DNA of 64,000 nucleotides from Pseudomonadota bacterium (GCA_021819085.1 JAKASJ010000005.1:78649-142648), one strand, 5' to 3'; positions 46,201 to 54,719 are shown, numbered from the stretch's first letter. Numbers and translations are program-made. The notes: generated by a model from the letters alone, not told the origin.

Positions 46201-46421
46201 TTGGATTGGGATTCGCCTACGGACTGATGCGCGCGTTGGTGCATGATCGCCTTGATATCGGCGACTTCGAGCCGGGTTTCGTCGTAACGTACAGTGGCGC
46301 TTCCCACAGCGTGATTCACGGTAACGCTTTCGACGCCCGGCACCTTGCCAATCCGCGTCTCCACTTCGTCCACGGTCAATACCGACAGCATGTCGTGCAC
46401 TTCTATAACGCTCGTTTTCAT
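43248..46421 (-). CDS. P3A-type ATPase with HMA-like domain and Ala/Pro linker
   Basis: 1057 residues. Residues 1-65 fold-match an HMA domain but lack the CxxC metal site (MLSVLTVD instead). Residues ~70-290 are a low-complexity Ala/Pro/Ser/Thr linker with a repeated APADNENKDQAAPGATPSAP unit. The rest is a P-type pump: PVPWMLEAAILLELVLGKY, TGES at about 436, DKTGT at about 582, GDGANDAP in the hinge, and about ten membrane segments without CPC. It resembles the shorter pump at 31588-33930, so proton export is likelier than metal transport. First gene of a set with ppk2 and the glucanase-like gene. Confidence 0.88.
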   Translation of the reverse strand: MKTSVIEVHDMLSVLTVDEVETRIGKVPGVESVTVNHAVGSATVRYDETRLEVADIKAIMHQRAHQSVGESQSKPSKHKRARKRAAGPTPEATPDTISAAPAVEARPVALEAAASAVVAKNGHEGNAAPGVPPSIPVAETPKASASAPAAPADNENKDQAAPGATPSAPAVTAPKTASVAPAAVPVPTAPAAEVASAPAVPAAPADNENKDQAAPGATPSAPAAPAHGFLARIKGILPDILAASRVKKLNADGISNPPSNPVAGGESNLAPTPPTVATSPGTPAGAIKDTPDGGLTSDEARRRLEKSGPNAMPDTALHPLRRALTKFWAPVPWMLEAAILLELVLGKYVEAAIIAGLLVFNAALGFLQEGRAQATLAALKSRLALNASVRRDSAWKIIPAAELVPGDVVKLSLGAVVAADVRLTEGSVLLDQSMLTGESVPIEAGPGVQTYAGALVRRGEAVADITATGARTKFGRTAELVRTAHVVSSQQKAVLRVVRNLAMFNGILIAMLVAYAYAISMPSAQIIPLVLTAVLASIPVALPATFTLAATVGAQVLAKLGILPTRLSAIDEAASMDILCADKTGTLTNNELKVTSVRPMPGFDEAQVVGMAALASSDGGQDPVDGAIRAAAAHSTASSLPKLNKFLPFDPATKMSEATVTDSTGAALRIVKGAFASVSGLTQTSHDASAAANELEAHGFRVLAVAVGPSAAMKLAGIIALSDPPRSDSAALITELHTLGVSTVMVTGDAPATAAIVAHAVGLEGAVSSPGPIPDVVHAGDFAVFAGVLPEGKYKLVQAFQKGGHTVGMCGDGANDAPALRQAQMGIAVSTATDVAKSAAGIVLTKPGLVGIVAAVKEGRVTFQRILTYTLNTVIKKMVTVLFLAVGLVMTGHAILTPMLMVIIMVTGDFLTMSLTTDKVQASPLPNSWHIGKLTIASAIVGIFLLAFCTGVLAYGHFSMKLGTAALETLALVALVFGSQTTVYAIRDRRRLWSRASLWLNLSSLANVLIISTLSVAGILMTPLPILLVAGTLGVAVGFGLILNVVKIPIFKRLQIA
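45752..45981. repeat. 71-bp direct repeat inside the ATPase linker
   Basis: 45752-45822 and 45911-45981 are nearly identical (two differences seen) and encode the duplicated ENKDQAAPGATPSAP units. The period of 159 bases is a multiple of three, so copy number can change without breaking the frame. Confidence 0.75.
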
Positions 46422-46812
46422 CGTACCTCGGTAACAATTGTCATATTCAAGATGTCTTCGTCCCGCTTCTCCCAGAGTAAGTGCGGCCAGTCTGATTTCG
46501 GTACCGCAACACAGCGCACGACAGCTGGTGGCCCAGGCTGATCAGGCGCCGTACCGGGCCAAGCATGACGGTCGCAATCGGGCCTGCGTGGCGGGGCGTG
46601 GCAAATGCGAACACGGTGCAAGCACCGGACCGAAATTCAACTCACCACGTCGCGTGCAATTCCGATCGCATTTGAGTTTATGATGGCAAGTGCGCATGTC
46701 ATGAGCGGCGAGTTGCTTCGTATTGATACGGGCCTGGTTACGTTACGGTACTGTCAGTGTTCATTTACTGCTGGGCGGTGCGTGCAGACTTGAGCGCGAA
46801 TCGGCGCAAAGT
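46422..46812. other. No gene seen
   Basis: About 390 bases between the ATPase start and the end of cfa. Nothing recognised; it should include the ATPase promoter. Confidence 0.5.
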
Positions 46813-47925
46813 TCAGTGTGGCACGCGGTAGCCGCCAGGTACGCCATTGGGCGACAGCGTAAGTTGCCAAAGTTGGCTGCGGCGCGTGCGGAACACCGCG
46901 GCAGACGTGCACAGGTAGAACAGCCACATGCGCTTGAAGCGTTCATCATAGTGCGCGGCGAGGCGCGGCCAGGCCGCGTCGAAATTCTGTTTCCACGCGC
47001 ACAGAGTGCGGTCGTAATCAGGGCCGAAGTTGTGCCAGTCCTCGACCACAAACAAACTTTCCAGCGCCGTTGCGACCTGACTGGCGGCCGGGATCATGGA
47101 ATTGGGAAAGATGTACTTATCGATCCACGGATCAGGCGTGCAAGGCGGGTCATTGTTGCCGATGGTGTGCAGCAGTGAAAGTCCGTCGGGTTTGAGGCAC
47201 TTGCGCACGGTTTCGAAATAGGTGCGGTAATTGTAGACGCCAACATGTTCGAACATGCCGATGGAATACACTGCGTCGAAGGTTTCTTCGATCTCTCGGT
47301 AGTCCTGCAGACGGATTTCGATGGGCAGATCGCGGCACAGGTTTTTTGCCCACACCGCCTGTTCTTTGGACACGGTGACTCCCACGCCGCTAACGCCGTA
47401 ACGCTCGGCGGCGAACTTCAATGCTTCGCCCCAACCGCAGCCGATGTCCAGCACGTGCATGCCGGGTTTGAGCTGCAGTTTGCGGCAAACCAGATCGAGC
47501 TTGGCCTCCTGCGCATCGTCAAGGGTGTCGGATTGCGCCCAGTAACCGCAGCTGTACACTAAGCGTTTGCCAAGCATGGCCTCGAACAAATCGTTGCCGA
47601 GGTCGTAGTGGTGTGTGCCGATTTTCCACGCTCGGTATCCGCGCTGCAGGTTGAACCAGCGCGCGCGCAGATGCGCAAATAGGGTATCTAGGTTGAGCAG
47701 CCGGTCGTCGATGCGCGCACCAACAACGCGTGTGAGCATGCCATTCAGATCCTTGACGTCCCACCACCCATCCATGTAGCCCTCTCCGAAACCGAGTGAT
47801 CCGTGCGCGAAGACGCGTGCATACAAGCGTTTGTCACGCACTTGCGGATCGCACACGCCATTGCCGTTCAAGGTGAGGCCCGAGTAGGCGAGCAGTGCTT
47901 GTGAACGAGATATCAGTGAATTCAT
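46813..47925 (-). CDS. cfa: Cyclopropane-fatty-acyl-phospholipid synthase
   Basis: A 370-residue SAM-dependent enzyme that adds methylene to unsaturated acyl chains in membrane lipids, a classic acid-resistance modification. The N-terminal lipid-binding region (FAHGSLGFGEGYMDGWWDV) precedes HHYDLGNDLFEAML, the SAM motif VLDIGCGWGEALK and the active-site region SIGMFEHVGVYNYRTYF. Start ATG at 47925 with GGAG upstream; the open frame reaches 48036 but that part is not family-like. It lies in the same orientation as the ATPase and PPK2 genes of the island. Confidence 0.93.
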   Translation of the reverse strand: MNSLISRSQALLAYSGLTLNGNGVCDPQVRDKRLYARVFAHGSLGFGEGYMDGWWDVKDLNGMLTRVVGARIDDRLLNLDTLFAHLRARWFNLQRGYRAWKIGTHHYDLGNDLFEAMLGKRLVYSCGYWAQSDTLDDAQEAKLDLVCRKLQLKPGMHVLDIGCGWGEALKFAAERYGVSGVGVTVSKEQAVWAKNLCRDLPIEIRLQDYREIEETFDAVYSIGMFEHVGVYNYRTYFETVRKCLKPDGLSLLHTIGNNDPPCTPDPWIDKYIFPNSMIPAASQVATALESLFVVEDWHNFGPDYDRTLCAWKQNFDAAWPRLAAHYDERFKRMWLFYLCTSAAVFRTRRSQLWQLTLSPNGVPGGYRVPH

Positions 47926-48127
47926 GGGAAGCTCCGCAATGTGGTCGATGTTCAAATCGTGAGAACCGAATGACCAAACGCCAAACAGGACTGCCACGCG
48001 ACAAGTGTGCTGTCGCGGCATGTGATCCAAACACAAGGCGCCAATAGACTTGTCAGTGCGATTTGTCGAGCATTGCCACCCGGTTACTCCACACGTGCGC
48101 GGGTAACGAGTGAAGCCTCGGTGATAA

Positions 48128-48163
48128 CGCGGTCTGGCAGCAGGCTTCTTCAGCCAGACCGCG
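48128..48163. terminator. Hairpin between PRC-barrel and cfa
   Basis: CGCGGTCTGGC (48128-48138) pairs with GCCAGACCGCG (48153-48163), an 11-bp perfect stem about 40 bases after the PRC-barrel stop. There is no T-tract, so termination is possible but not sure. Confidence 0.45.
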
Positions 48164-48199
48164 ATTACCTTCGCGGCTTAATGCAGGCTGGATTGCATG

Positions 48200-48640
48200 T
48201 TAAATCGCACGGTCATTGTGAGGTTTGACGCCGTAGTAGCTGTGGATGCCTGTTGACCATGAATTTTCCGACATATTTGGCCAGTTGTCTTTGTCGAAGC
48301 CAGGTGCGCTTTTAAGATGTTCTTTGTCTACGTTCAGAACAAAATATTTATTTTTTGAATCCAGCGTCAATGCACTCCACGGCACAGCAAACAATTTTTC
48401 GCCCATACCGAGAAATCCGCCAAACGACAACACTGCATAGTTGATGCGTCCGGATTTCAGGTTCAGGATGATTTCCTTGATATCGCCCAAGATTTCAGAC
48501 TGCTGGTTGTACACATCAGTGCCGATCAATGTGTCCGCGCCCATCAGGCCGTAACCAAGCCCATGCTCCGTAATGGGTACAGCTTTGCCGTTAGAATGAA
48601 TTTTGTACATGCCATAGGGATCGTGCTGTTCATAGTTCAT
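48200..48640 (-). CDS. PRC-barrel domain protein
   Basis: A 146-residue soluble protein with one PRC-barrel: ADTLIGTDVYNQQSEILGDI, a KEIILNLKSGRINYAVLS strand pair, GEKLFAVPWSALTLDSKNKY and FVLNVDKEHLKSAPGF. Stand-alone PRC-barrel proteins of this type are often stress-induced and of unknown role. The ATG at 48640 has a strong GGAGAAGG site. Same orientation as the other island genes. Confidence 0.83.
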   Translation of the reverse strand: MNYEQHDPYGMYKIHSNGKAVPITEHGLGYGLMGADTLIGTDVYNQQSEILGDIKEIILNLKSGRINYAVLSFGGFLGMGEKLFAVPWSALTLDSKNKYFVLNVDKEHLKSAPGFDKDNWPNMSENSWSTGIHSYYGVKPHNDRAI

Positions 48641-48889
48641 ATCCTTCTCCAACTAATTAGTGTCATGTGTAAGCGCCTTTTGGGTGAATGACTCATGGCG
48701 CGCCTGATTGCAAGGTAGACGCTTTCCCGCGCGCGGTATGTGCGGCTGCGCACGATGCAGACAGCAATAGTCAAATGTCGTGTACCGGATGATCGGGCGG
48801 AGATTTTCTGATGGCCCTTCTTTTTCTACAGCCACTCCATCCCGGAACACCATGCCGGTCATGATCTCGGCGAGACGTGCGGTGCCGCC

Positions 48890-49611
48890 TTGTGTTCCGC
48901 TGCCATCCAGATCTGCCGGAGATCGGATTCGTCCCTCGGCAGCGTGTTCAGGGTAGTGGCGGTATATGGGCTGATCCGCTTGCGGCCGCCGCGAAATCCG
49001 AAACCTGTCACCTATCGGCCCTATCCGCGCATCGGACAGGCGATCCGTGAGCCGATGAACTTCCCGACCATCGAGCTCGTTACACCCAGCGTCGGTCTCG
49101 TGCTCACCAAAGTGGACTCGATCCTGTAAAACGCCTGCATCAAACGCCATCATTACTTCGGGCATCAGCTCATGCCCGGCGCACAGCTGCGCAACTTCGT
49201 GCGCGCCTCCGGAGAAGTCGTCGCTGTTCTGGGCTCCGGTGCAATCTCCTGGAAGGCCGAATCCCGGGATCAGGTGATCTGTTGGACGACAGAGCAGCGA
49301 CAGCGCAACCGGCACCTCGTCGTCGACGATGTCTGCTTCCCGATCCTGCCTCGGATCCACCGCAAATACCTCGCCTCGCGCAGCCTCGGCACGATCGCCA
49401 AGCGACTACCCGGTGACTGGCACACCCGCTACGTGTATCGGCTGGTCTTGCGCGAAGCCTTCGTCGCAAACCTTCGCTTCACCGGCACCTGCTGCCAGGA
49501 CGCCAACTGGCAATATCTTGGCGACACCCAGGGCCGCGGGGGCGGCCCATCAAAGGCATCAGGATCTCTCTGCCCACACGCGATTTACAGCGTCATCTCG
49601 GCAACGGATAA
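48890..49611 (+). pseudogene. DUF4338 (DruA-like) protein, broken
   Basis: The frame reads IRLRPPRNPKPVTYRPYPRI, then a TAA at 49127-49129, then HHYFGHQLMPGAQLRNFV, ISWKAESRDQVICWTTEQRQ, RTIAKRLPGDW-like and RFTGTCCQDANWQYLGDTQG. A frameshift near 49540 (G-rich run) leads to PIKGIRISLPTRDLQRHL and a stop at 49611. This is the DUF4338 pattern found in DruA of Druantia defence systems and in transposon-borne relatives. With one stop and one frameshift it is dead. It is the only island gene on the + strand of this length. Confidence 0.7.
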
Positions 49612-49902
49612 ACCCGACTTGCCCTCGATCATCTTCGGCATGCCGCTCGTCAAGAGAGGTGTGTAATGGAAGGAAATGGGTTTGACCAACGTTCAAACAT
49701 TGCTGAATTTGTGCGTTACCGCACTGATACATTCTCTGGGGAGGCGGATAGTCATCGTATTGGCTGGCACTCAGACCCGGCTAATGAGGCGTCCTCAAGA
49801 TCTCAAATCGGCGTGGCAACCCTGGCAGCGCTGATTTCTACGTAATTAGATTCTGCTGTTTAAGCATCTCCCGACTGCAGTCCGCAGAACCTGGAAGAAA
49901 AT

Positions 49903-50178
49903 ATGCAATGGACGCGCAATTTTAGAGGACTGAAATACCCTTTGGCGTGGATCGCCGTCATCTTCATAATACTGATTGCTGACGGCGGCATCGCATCTTT
50001 CATGGGTTGGAGCTTGAATTTGCGAGATGCTCCGCGCAATAGCCGTATGCTCGTTGAGTCATCGACGTACACATCCCTGCCGTCCTACGTGAACTATCGC
50101 GAATGCAGTAATATCGACTTGGCCATGCGGAACATTATGCGCTGCAAAGGAGCCGTCTACTGGCCAATCGACCATTGA
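49903..50178 (+). CDS. Possible small single-pass membrane protein
   Basis: A 91-residue frame with a basic start (MQWTRNFRGLKY), one strong hydrophobic helix (PLAWIAVIFIILIADGGIAS) and a polar remainder with two Cys (YRECSN and MRCKG) that would face the periplasm. GGAAG lies about eight bases upstream. No homologue recognised; the frame and signal-anchor make it plausible but unproven. Confidence 0.45.
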   Translation: MQWTRNFRGLKYPLAWIAVIFIILIADGGIASFMGWSLNLRDAPRNSRMLVESSTYTSLPSYVNYRECSNIDLAMRNIMRCKGAVYWPIDH

Positions 50179-50284
50179 GGGTGTTGGCAGAAATAAGTAA
50201 AATTGATGCCGATCGTAAGTCACTATAAAAAAATACTGCCAAGTGCACTAATGGGCACGCAAACTCCCAGCGCTGGGGCGCACG

Positions 50285-50377
50285 GTGAAGCTCATGGCCC
50301 CGCGGTTCGTAAGGCCTTATGTGAAGACGAACAGTACTGACGCGGCCGACGTCGAGGCGTTCTGCGAAGCTGTCTTT
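50285..50377 (+). pseudogene. IS110-family transposase fragment
   Basis: The frame reads [20 protein letters not shown] then [10 protein letters not shown], the conserved DEDD-domain segment of IS110 transposases (APxFVKPYVK...DAxDAEAI). It is only ~30 residues and joins directly to the ctaB repeat at 50380, so it marks the right edge of the insertion. Confidence 0.65.
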
Positions 50378-50379
50378 CG

Positions 50380-50714
50380 ATCGCCGCGACGAATACGCCG
50401 CCGCCGGGTTTCCGATGCTTCCGGTCACGCACGGGGAACGGTTCACGCGGCTGCACATCCTGCTCTATACCCTGATCCTGGTCGCGACCTCGCTCCTACC
50501 CTACGCGCTGGGAATGAGCGGTCTGCTGTATCTGGCCGCGACGCTGGTGCTGGGTGCGGGATTCCTGCGTTATGCGGTGCAGCTCTACCGGCGTTACAGC
50601 GATGCACTGGCGCAGCGTACGTTCGTCTATTCCATCGTCTATCTGTCGGTGCTGTTCGCGGCACTGCTGCTCGATCACTACCTGTTGCCGGGTGCAGCCG
50701 CACTGGCCGGCTGA
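50380..50714 (+). pseudogene. ctaB, C-terminal fragment
   Basis: Encodes the last ~110 residues of heme O synthase ([20 protein letters not shown] onward) with a few substitutions from the intact gene. No start and no prenyltransferase Asp motifs remain. It precedes the intact radical-SAM gene, mirroring the arrangement at the left edge. Confidence 0.88.
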
Positions 50715-51211
50715 CCGGCGCTGTACCGGTCCGCCGCCTGCCGGACAAACGGCGTGTTCGCGCACGGCATCGATGCGGCCCGTTTCACGCCGCAACCGCC
50801 CACCTCCGCTTCTCCTGGGCCCGGCCGGATGATATCCGGCGGGGGGGATATTGCCTTTCGCAGCCTGCTGGTGCCATCGTATCTGCCGGGCGCGATGCCG
50901 CAAATCCGGGATCGGGGGCGCGTGCATGGACTGCAGTCGGAGGTGCCGGCGGTGAAGAGACGAGAACACGGCCCGGAGGGTGCGCTGGCAGACCGCGCAG
51001 GGTCGGTGCCGGGGCGCGGGGCGTGCAGTAACCCGGAAGCGCGCTTCGAGTCCGTGCGCCACAGCGCCGAGGACGACGGCTGGACCCGTGCGGATGCCGG
51101 CACCCCCGAGCTGCATACCGTGGTCTCGACGGAGCAGGCGCGCAGCATCATCACGCGCAACCGTTCCCCGGATCTGTCGTTTGCGCAGTCCATCAACCCC
51201 TATCGGGGCTG
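50380..51211. repeat. Right flanking repeat of the 10-kb insertion
   Basis: The partner of 39603-40355, in the same orientation. It runs from within ctaB to the residues NPYRGC of the radical-SAM gene. The spacer is longer than in the left copy and mostly different, so this is a diverged allele and not a fresh tandem copy. Confidence 0.85.
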
Positions 51212-52055
51212 CGAGCACGGCTGCATCTATTGCTATGCCCGTGCGACCCACGCCTATCTCGGCTTTTCTGCCGGACTGGACTTCGAAAGCCGTCTGGTTG
51301 CCAAGGAAAACGCCGTTCCGGTCCTGCGCGAGGAATTGTCGCACCCCGGATATCGCTGCGCGGTGATCGCGCTCGGCACCAACACCGATCCCTACCAGCC
51401 TGTCGAGCGGCGCCGGCGCATCACCCGCGAACTGCTGGAACTGCTGGAAGAGTGCAACCATCCCTGCATGATCGTGACGAAGTCGGCGCTGGTCGAGCGG
51501 GATGTGGATCTGCTCGTGCGCATGGCGGCGAGGCGCCTGGTGAAGGTGTTCGTGTCCGTCACCACCCTGGACCGTGTGCTCGCGCGCTGCATGGAGCCGC
51601 GCGCCGCGGCGCCACAGCGCCGTCTCGCGGCCCTCGCCACACTGGCCGCGGCCGGGGTCCCGACCGGGGTGCTGGTCGCGCCGCTCATTCCGGCGCTGAA
51701 CGATGCCGAGCTCGAGCGCATTCTCGAGGCGGCGCATGAAGCCGGCTGCCGTGAGGCGGGCTACGGGCTGTTACGCCTGCCGCACGAGGTGCGCGATCTC
51801 TTCGAGGAATGGCTGCTGCGCCATTATCCGCTGAAAGCCGCCCATGTGCTGGGCCTGTTGCGCCAGGCACGCGGTGGCCGGGATGACGATGCCCGCTTCG
51901 GATTGCGCATGCGCGGGGAGGGCGTGCTGGCCGCCCTGATCGAACACCGCTTCGAGGGCGCCTGCCGTCGCCTGGGGCTCGAACGGCGCGATGCGGACCT
52001 CGATACCGGCAGCTTCCGGCCGCCGGGTGCCGGCGGCCAGCTGCCGCTGTGGTAA
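50952..52055 (+). CDS. PA0069-family radical-SAM protein
   Basis: A 367-residue SplB-like radical-SAM protein of the PA0069 family, function unknown. The cluster motif CEHGCIYCYAR (CxxxCxxC) is at about residues 88-95, following RNRSPDLSFAQSINPYRG; IALGTNTDPYQPVERR and CMIVTKSALVERDVDLL continue the TIM-barrel. Start GTG at 50952, the same start as in the truncated copy at 40111; the frame upstream is not conserved between copies. Convergent with prk, 26 bases apart. Confidence 0.87.
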   Translation: MKRREHGPEGALADRAGSVPGRGACSNPEARFESVRHSAEDDGWTRADAGTPELHTVVSTEQARSIITRNRSPDLSFAQSINPYRGCEHGCIYCYARATHAYLGFSAGLDFESRLVAKENAVPVLREELSHPGYRCAVIALGTNTDPYQPVERRRRITRELLELLEECNHPCMIVTKSALVERDVDLLVRMAARRLVKVFVSVTTLDRVLARCMEPRAAAPQRRLAALATLAAAGVPTGVLVAPLIPALNDAELERILEAAHEAGCREAGYGLLRLPHEVRDLFEEWLLRHYPLKAAHVLGLLRQARGGRDDDARFGLRMRGEGVLAALIEHRFEGACRRLGLERRDADLDTGSFRPPGAGGQLPLW

Positions 52056-52081
52056 CGCGCGTGTGACGGCAGGCCGTCTGC

Positions 52082-52954
52082 CTATTTTGCGTGACGCTTC
52101 GATTCCAGCAGCACGTGGATGATGGGGGTTAGGATGATCTCCATGGCAAAACCCATCTTGCCGCCCGGCACGACGATCGTGTTGGGGCGCGACATGAACG
52201 ATCCGTCGATCATCTGCAGCAGGTACGGAAAATTCTGCTTGCGCGCTTCGCGGAAGCGGATGACGATCAGGCTTTCCGTCGGCGTGGGGATGTCGCGCGC
52301 GATGAACGGGTTGGACGTGTCCACCAGTGGCACGCGCTGGAAATTGATGTGGGTGCGCGAGAACTGCGGCGTGATGTAATGGACGTAGTCGTGCATGCGG
52401 CGCAGTATCGTGTCGGTCACCGCCTCGGCGGTGTAGCCGCGCTGCGCGGTATCGCGGTGGATCTTCTGGATCCATTCGAGGTTGACGATCGGAACCACCC
52501 CGATCAGCAGGTCGACCCATTTGGCGACGTCCACACTTCCGTCGACCACGCCGCCGTGCAGGCCCTCGTAGAACAGCAGGTCGGAGCCCGGCTCCATGGG
52601 CTTCCATGGTGTGAACGTTCCCGGTTCCTGGTTGTGGGGGGCGGCCTCGCTCTGATCGTGCAGGTACAGGCGGGTCTGGCCGACCCCGGTTTCCCCGTAT
52701 TCCCGGAACAGCTTTTCCAGCTTGTCGAACAGGTTGGCGTCCGGTCCGAAATGGCTGAGGTTTTTTCCGGTGATCGACGCCGCCTTGATCGCTTCCTTCA
52801 TCTCCGCGCGGTTGTAGCGATGGAAGCTGTCGCCCTCGACCACCGCCGCATTGACGCCCTCGCGCCGGAAAATGTCGCCGAACGCGTGTTTGACCGTGGT
52901 GGTGCCGGCTCCCGAGGAGCCCGTCACTGCGATGATCGGATGTTTCTTCGACAT
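52082..52954 (-). CDS. prk: Phosphoribulokinase
   Basis: A 290-residue class I (proteobacterial) phosphoribulokinase, forming ribulose-1,5-bisphosphate in the Calvin cycle. Visible: P-loop GSSGAGTTTVK at about residues 12-22, EGDSFHRYNRAEM, LLFYEGLHGG (Walker B region) and the DIPTPTESLIVIRFR stretch. Together with sox genes it marks chemolithoautotrophy. It stands alone on this strand, convergent with the radical-SAM gene; no RuBisCO gene is in the window. Confidence 0.95.
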   Translation of the reverse strand: MSKKHPIIAVTGSSGAGTTTVKHAFGDIFRREGVNAAVVEGDSFHRYNRAEMKEAIKAASITGKNLSHFGPDANLFDKLEKLFREYGETGVGQTRLYLHDQSEAAPHNQEPGTFTPWKPMEPGSDLLFYEGLHGGVVDGSVDVAKWVDLLIGVVPIVNLEWIQKIHRDTAQRGYTAEAVTDTILRRMHDYVHYITPQFSRTHINFQRVPLVDTSNPFIARDIPTPTESLIVIRFREARKQNFPYLLQMIDGSFMSRPNTIVVPGGKMGFAMEIILTPIIHVLLESKRHAK

Positions 52955-53164
52955 GCTGTTTTTCCTTCACTCTATAGATTGCGAATTCAGGCATTCCGGA
53001 CCGCACGCAGGACAGCGCCCGGCGCTGCGCGCCAGCGTCTTCGGGCGCAAGACCGGCTTCAGGTCGACGACGACCGACGTGGCGGCGGTGGGCGGTTTTT
53101 CAGTGTGGTTCCGGACCGGTGCTCAATTAGCTGATATTATGCCACTAAATCCCGCCAATCGGCA

Positions 53165-53614
53165 CTATCGCCGCGCCACGCGCTCGTGTTCCTGCTCGCG
53201 TCCGACCAGCCTGGCCAGACCCGTGATTTCGTCGGCCAGCAGACCGAGCAGATCGTCGACTGCAACGATCCCCTCCAGTCCGCCGCGGTCGTTGACGACC
53301 GGAATCCGCCGCACGCCTCCGGCGCGCATGCGCTGGATCGTCTCGTAGACCCCGTCGGACTCGTGCGCGGCGACCAGTTCCGGACTCATGATATCGCCGA
53401 CGTCGACCGAGTCGAGCGCTACGCCGGCGGCCAGAATCTCGATGACCAGATCGCGGTCGGTGAGCATCCCGACGGGGACGCGGATGCCGCCCCGGTCCTC
53501 CGCGACCACCAGATCGCCCACGTGATGCGTGCGCATGAGCTGGGCTGCTTCCCGGATCGTATCTTTGCGGGTGACGAACACCACCTCTCTGTTGCAGATA
53601 TCCCCTATAGGCAT
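53165..53614 (-). CDS. CBS-pair domain protein
   Basis: A 149-residue protein made of two CBS repeats: [20 protein letters not shown] with [15 protein letters not shown], and a second [20 protein letters not shown] with [18 protein letters not shown] pairs bind adenosine nucleotides and act as energy sensors or partner-binding modules. It lies between prk and htpX, with its own short intergenic regions. The partner is unknown. Confidence 0.85.
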   Translation of the reverse strand: MPIGDICNREVVFVTRKDTIREAAQLMRTHHVGDLVVAEDRGGIRVPVGMLTDRDLVIEILAAGVALDSVDVGDIMSPELVAAHESDGVYETIQRMRAGGVRRIPVVNDRGGLEGIVAVDDLLGLLADEITGLARLVGREQEHERVARR

Positions 53615-53829
53615 GGCTGCCTCCTCAGGTTCCGCCGGGTCCCGGTCCCAGGGCCGGCCGGCATGCGGTCACTATACTGCAAAATTGCCCGGGATCCCGT
53701 CCCGGGCCGGGCGCCCCGGGTAACCCGGACCGGCCGGGCTTGAACTGCCCGGAGTGCGACCTCATATCTAGGGCCGTAATCCGATTTGCCGCACCGAAAC
53801 CGTTCCATTCCGGGGATTTGCATACGTCC

Positions 53830-54711
53830 ATGAAGCGCATCCTGCTGTTCCTGGTCACCAACATCGCCGTATTGCTGGTCCTGAGCATCTCTTTCAGGCT
53901 GCTCGGCATCGACGGGCTGCTCAAGGCCAATGGCGGGCTCGACATGAACGCCGTGCTGGTCCTGGCGGCCGTCATCGGCATGGGTGGATCGTTCATCTCG
54001 CTCGCCCTGTCCAAATGGTCGGCCAGAATGATGACCGGCGCGCACGTGATCGGGCAGCCGCGCAGCCCCGCCGAAATCTGGCTCGTCGAAACCGTCAGGC
54101 ACCACGCCGGGCGCGCCGGGATCGGCATGCCGGAGGTGGCAGTCTACGATTCGCCCGACATGAACGCGTTTGCCACCGGCATGAGCCGCAACCACGCCCT
54201 GGTGGCGGTGAGCTCGGGTCTGCTGGGCAGCATGCGGCGTGAGGAGATCGAGGCGGTGCTGGGCCACGAGATTTCGCACGTGGCCAACGGCGACATGGTA
54301 ACGCTCGCGCTGATACAGGGCGTACTCAATACCTTTGTCATCGCGCTCTCGCGCGTCATCGGCTATGCCGTGGACAGGGCGGTTTTCCAGCGCGATCGCG
54401 AGAGCGGTCCGGGTTTCTTCATTGCGAGCATCGTGGCGCAGGTGGTGCTCGGCGTGTTTGCGACCATGATCGTCATGTGGTTCAGCCGCCATCGCGAGTT
54501 CCGCGCGGATGCCGGCGGCGCGCGGCTCGCGGGCACCCGGAACATGATCGGTGCGCTGCAGCGCCTGAAGGCCGGGGTCGGCGAGGCTCATCTGCCCCGG
54601 CAGATGGCGGCGTTCGGAATTTCGGGCGGAATCGGGCAGGGTCTGGCGCGGCTGTTCATGTCGCATCCGCCGCTCGATGAGCGTATCGCCGCACTCCAGG
54701 CGCACGCCTAG
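53830..54711 (+). CDS. htpX: Membrane metalloprotease HtpX
   Basis: A 293-residue zinc protease of inner-membrane quality control. Two N-terminal hydrophobic helices (about 1-22 and 37-60), the zinc motif HEISH at about 146-150, two more membrane segments, and the third ligand Glu in [18 protein letters not shown]. The end [12 protein letters not shown] is typical. I start at the ATG at 53830; the frame upstream is not family-like. thpR follows nine bases later. Confidence 0.94.
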   Translation: MKRILLFLVTNIAVLLVLSISFRLLGIDGLLKANGGLDMNAVLVLAAVIGMGGSFISLALSKWSARMMTGAHVIGQPRSPAEIWLVETVRHHAGRAGIGMPEVAVYDSPDMNAFATGMSRNHALVAVSSGLLGSMRREEIEAVLGHEISHVANGDMVTLALIQGVLNTFVIALSRVIGYAVDRAVFQRDRESGPGFFIASIVAQVVLGVFATMIVMWFSRHREFRADAGGARLAGTRNMIGALQRLKAGVGEAHLPRQMAAFGISGGIGQGLARLFMSHPPLDERIAALQAHA

Positions 54712-54719
54712 GGCAGCGG

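Noticed and set aside
40940..48640. Metal-resistance island built on a P1B ATPase
   Set aside because: The ATPase lacks CPC and its HMA domain lacks CxxC, and no metal regulator or chaperone is present, so proton transport is the better reading.
48890..49611. Active Druantia defence system
   Set aside because: Only a DruA-like domain with a stop and a frameshift is present, and none of the other Druantia components.
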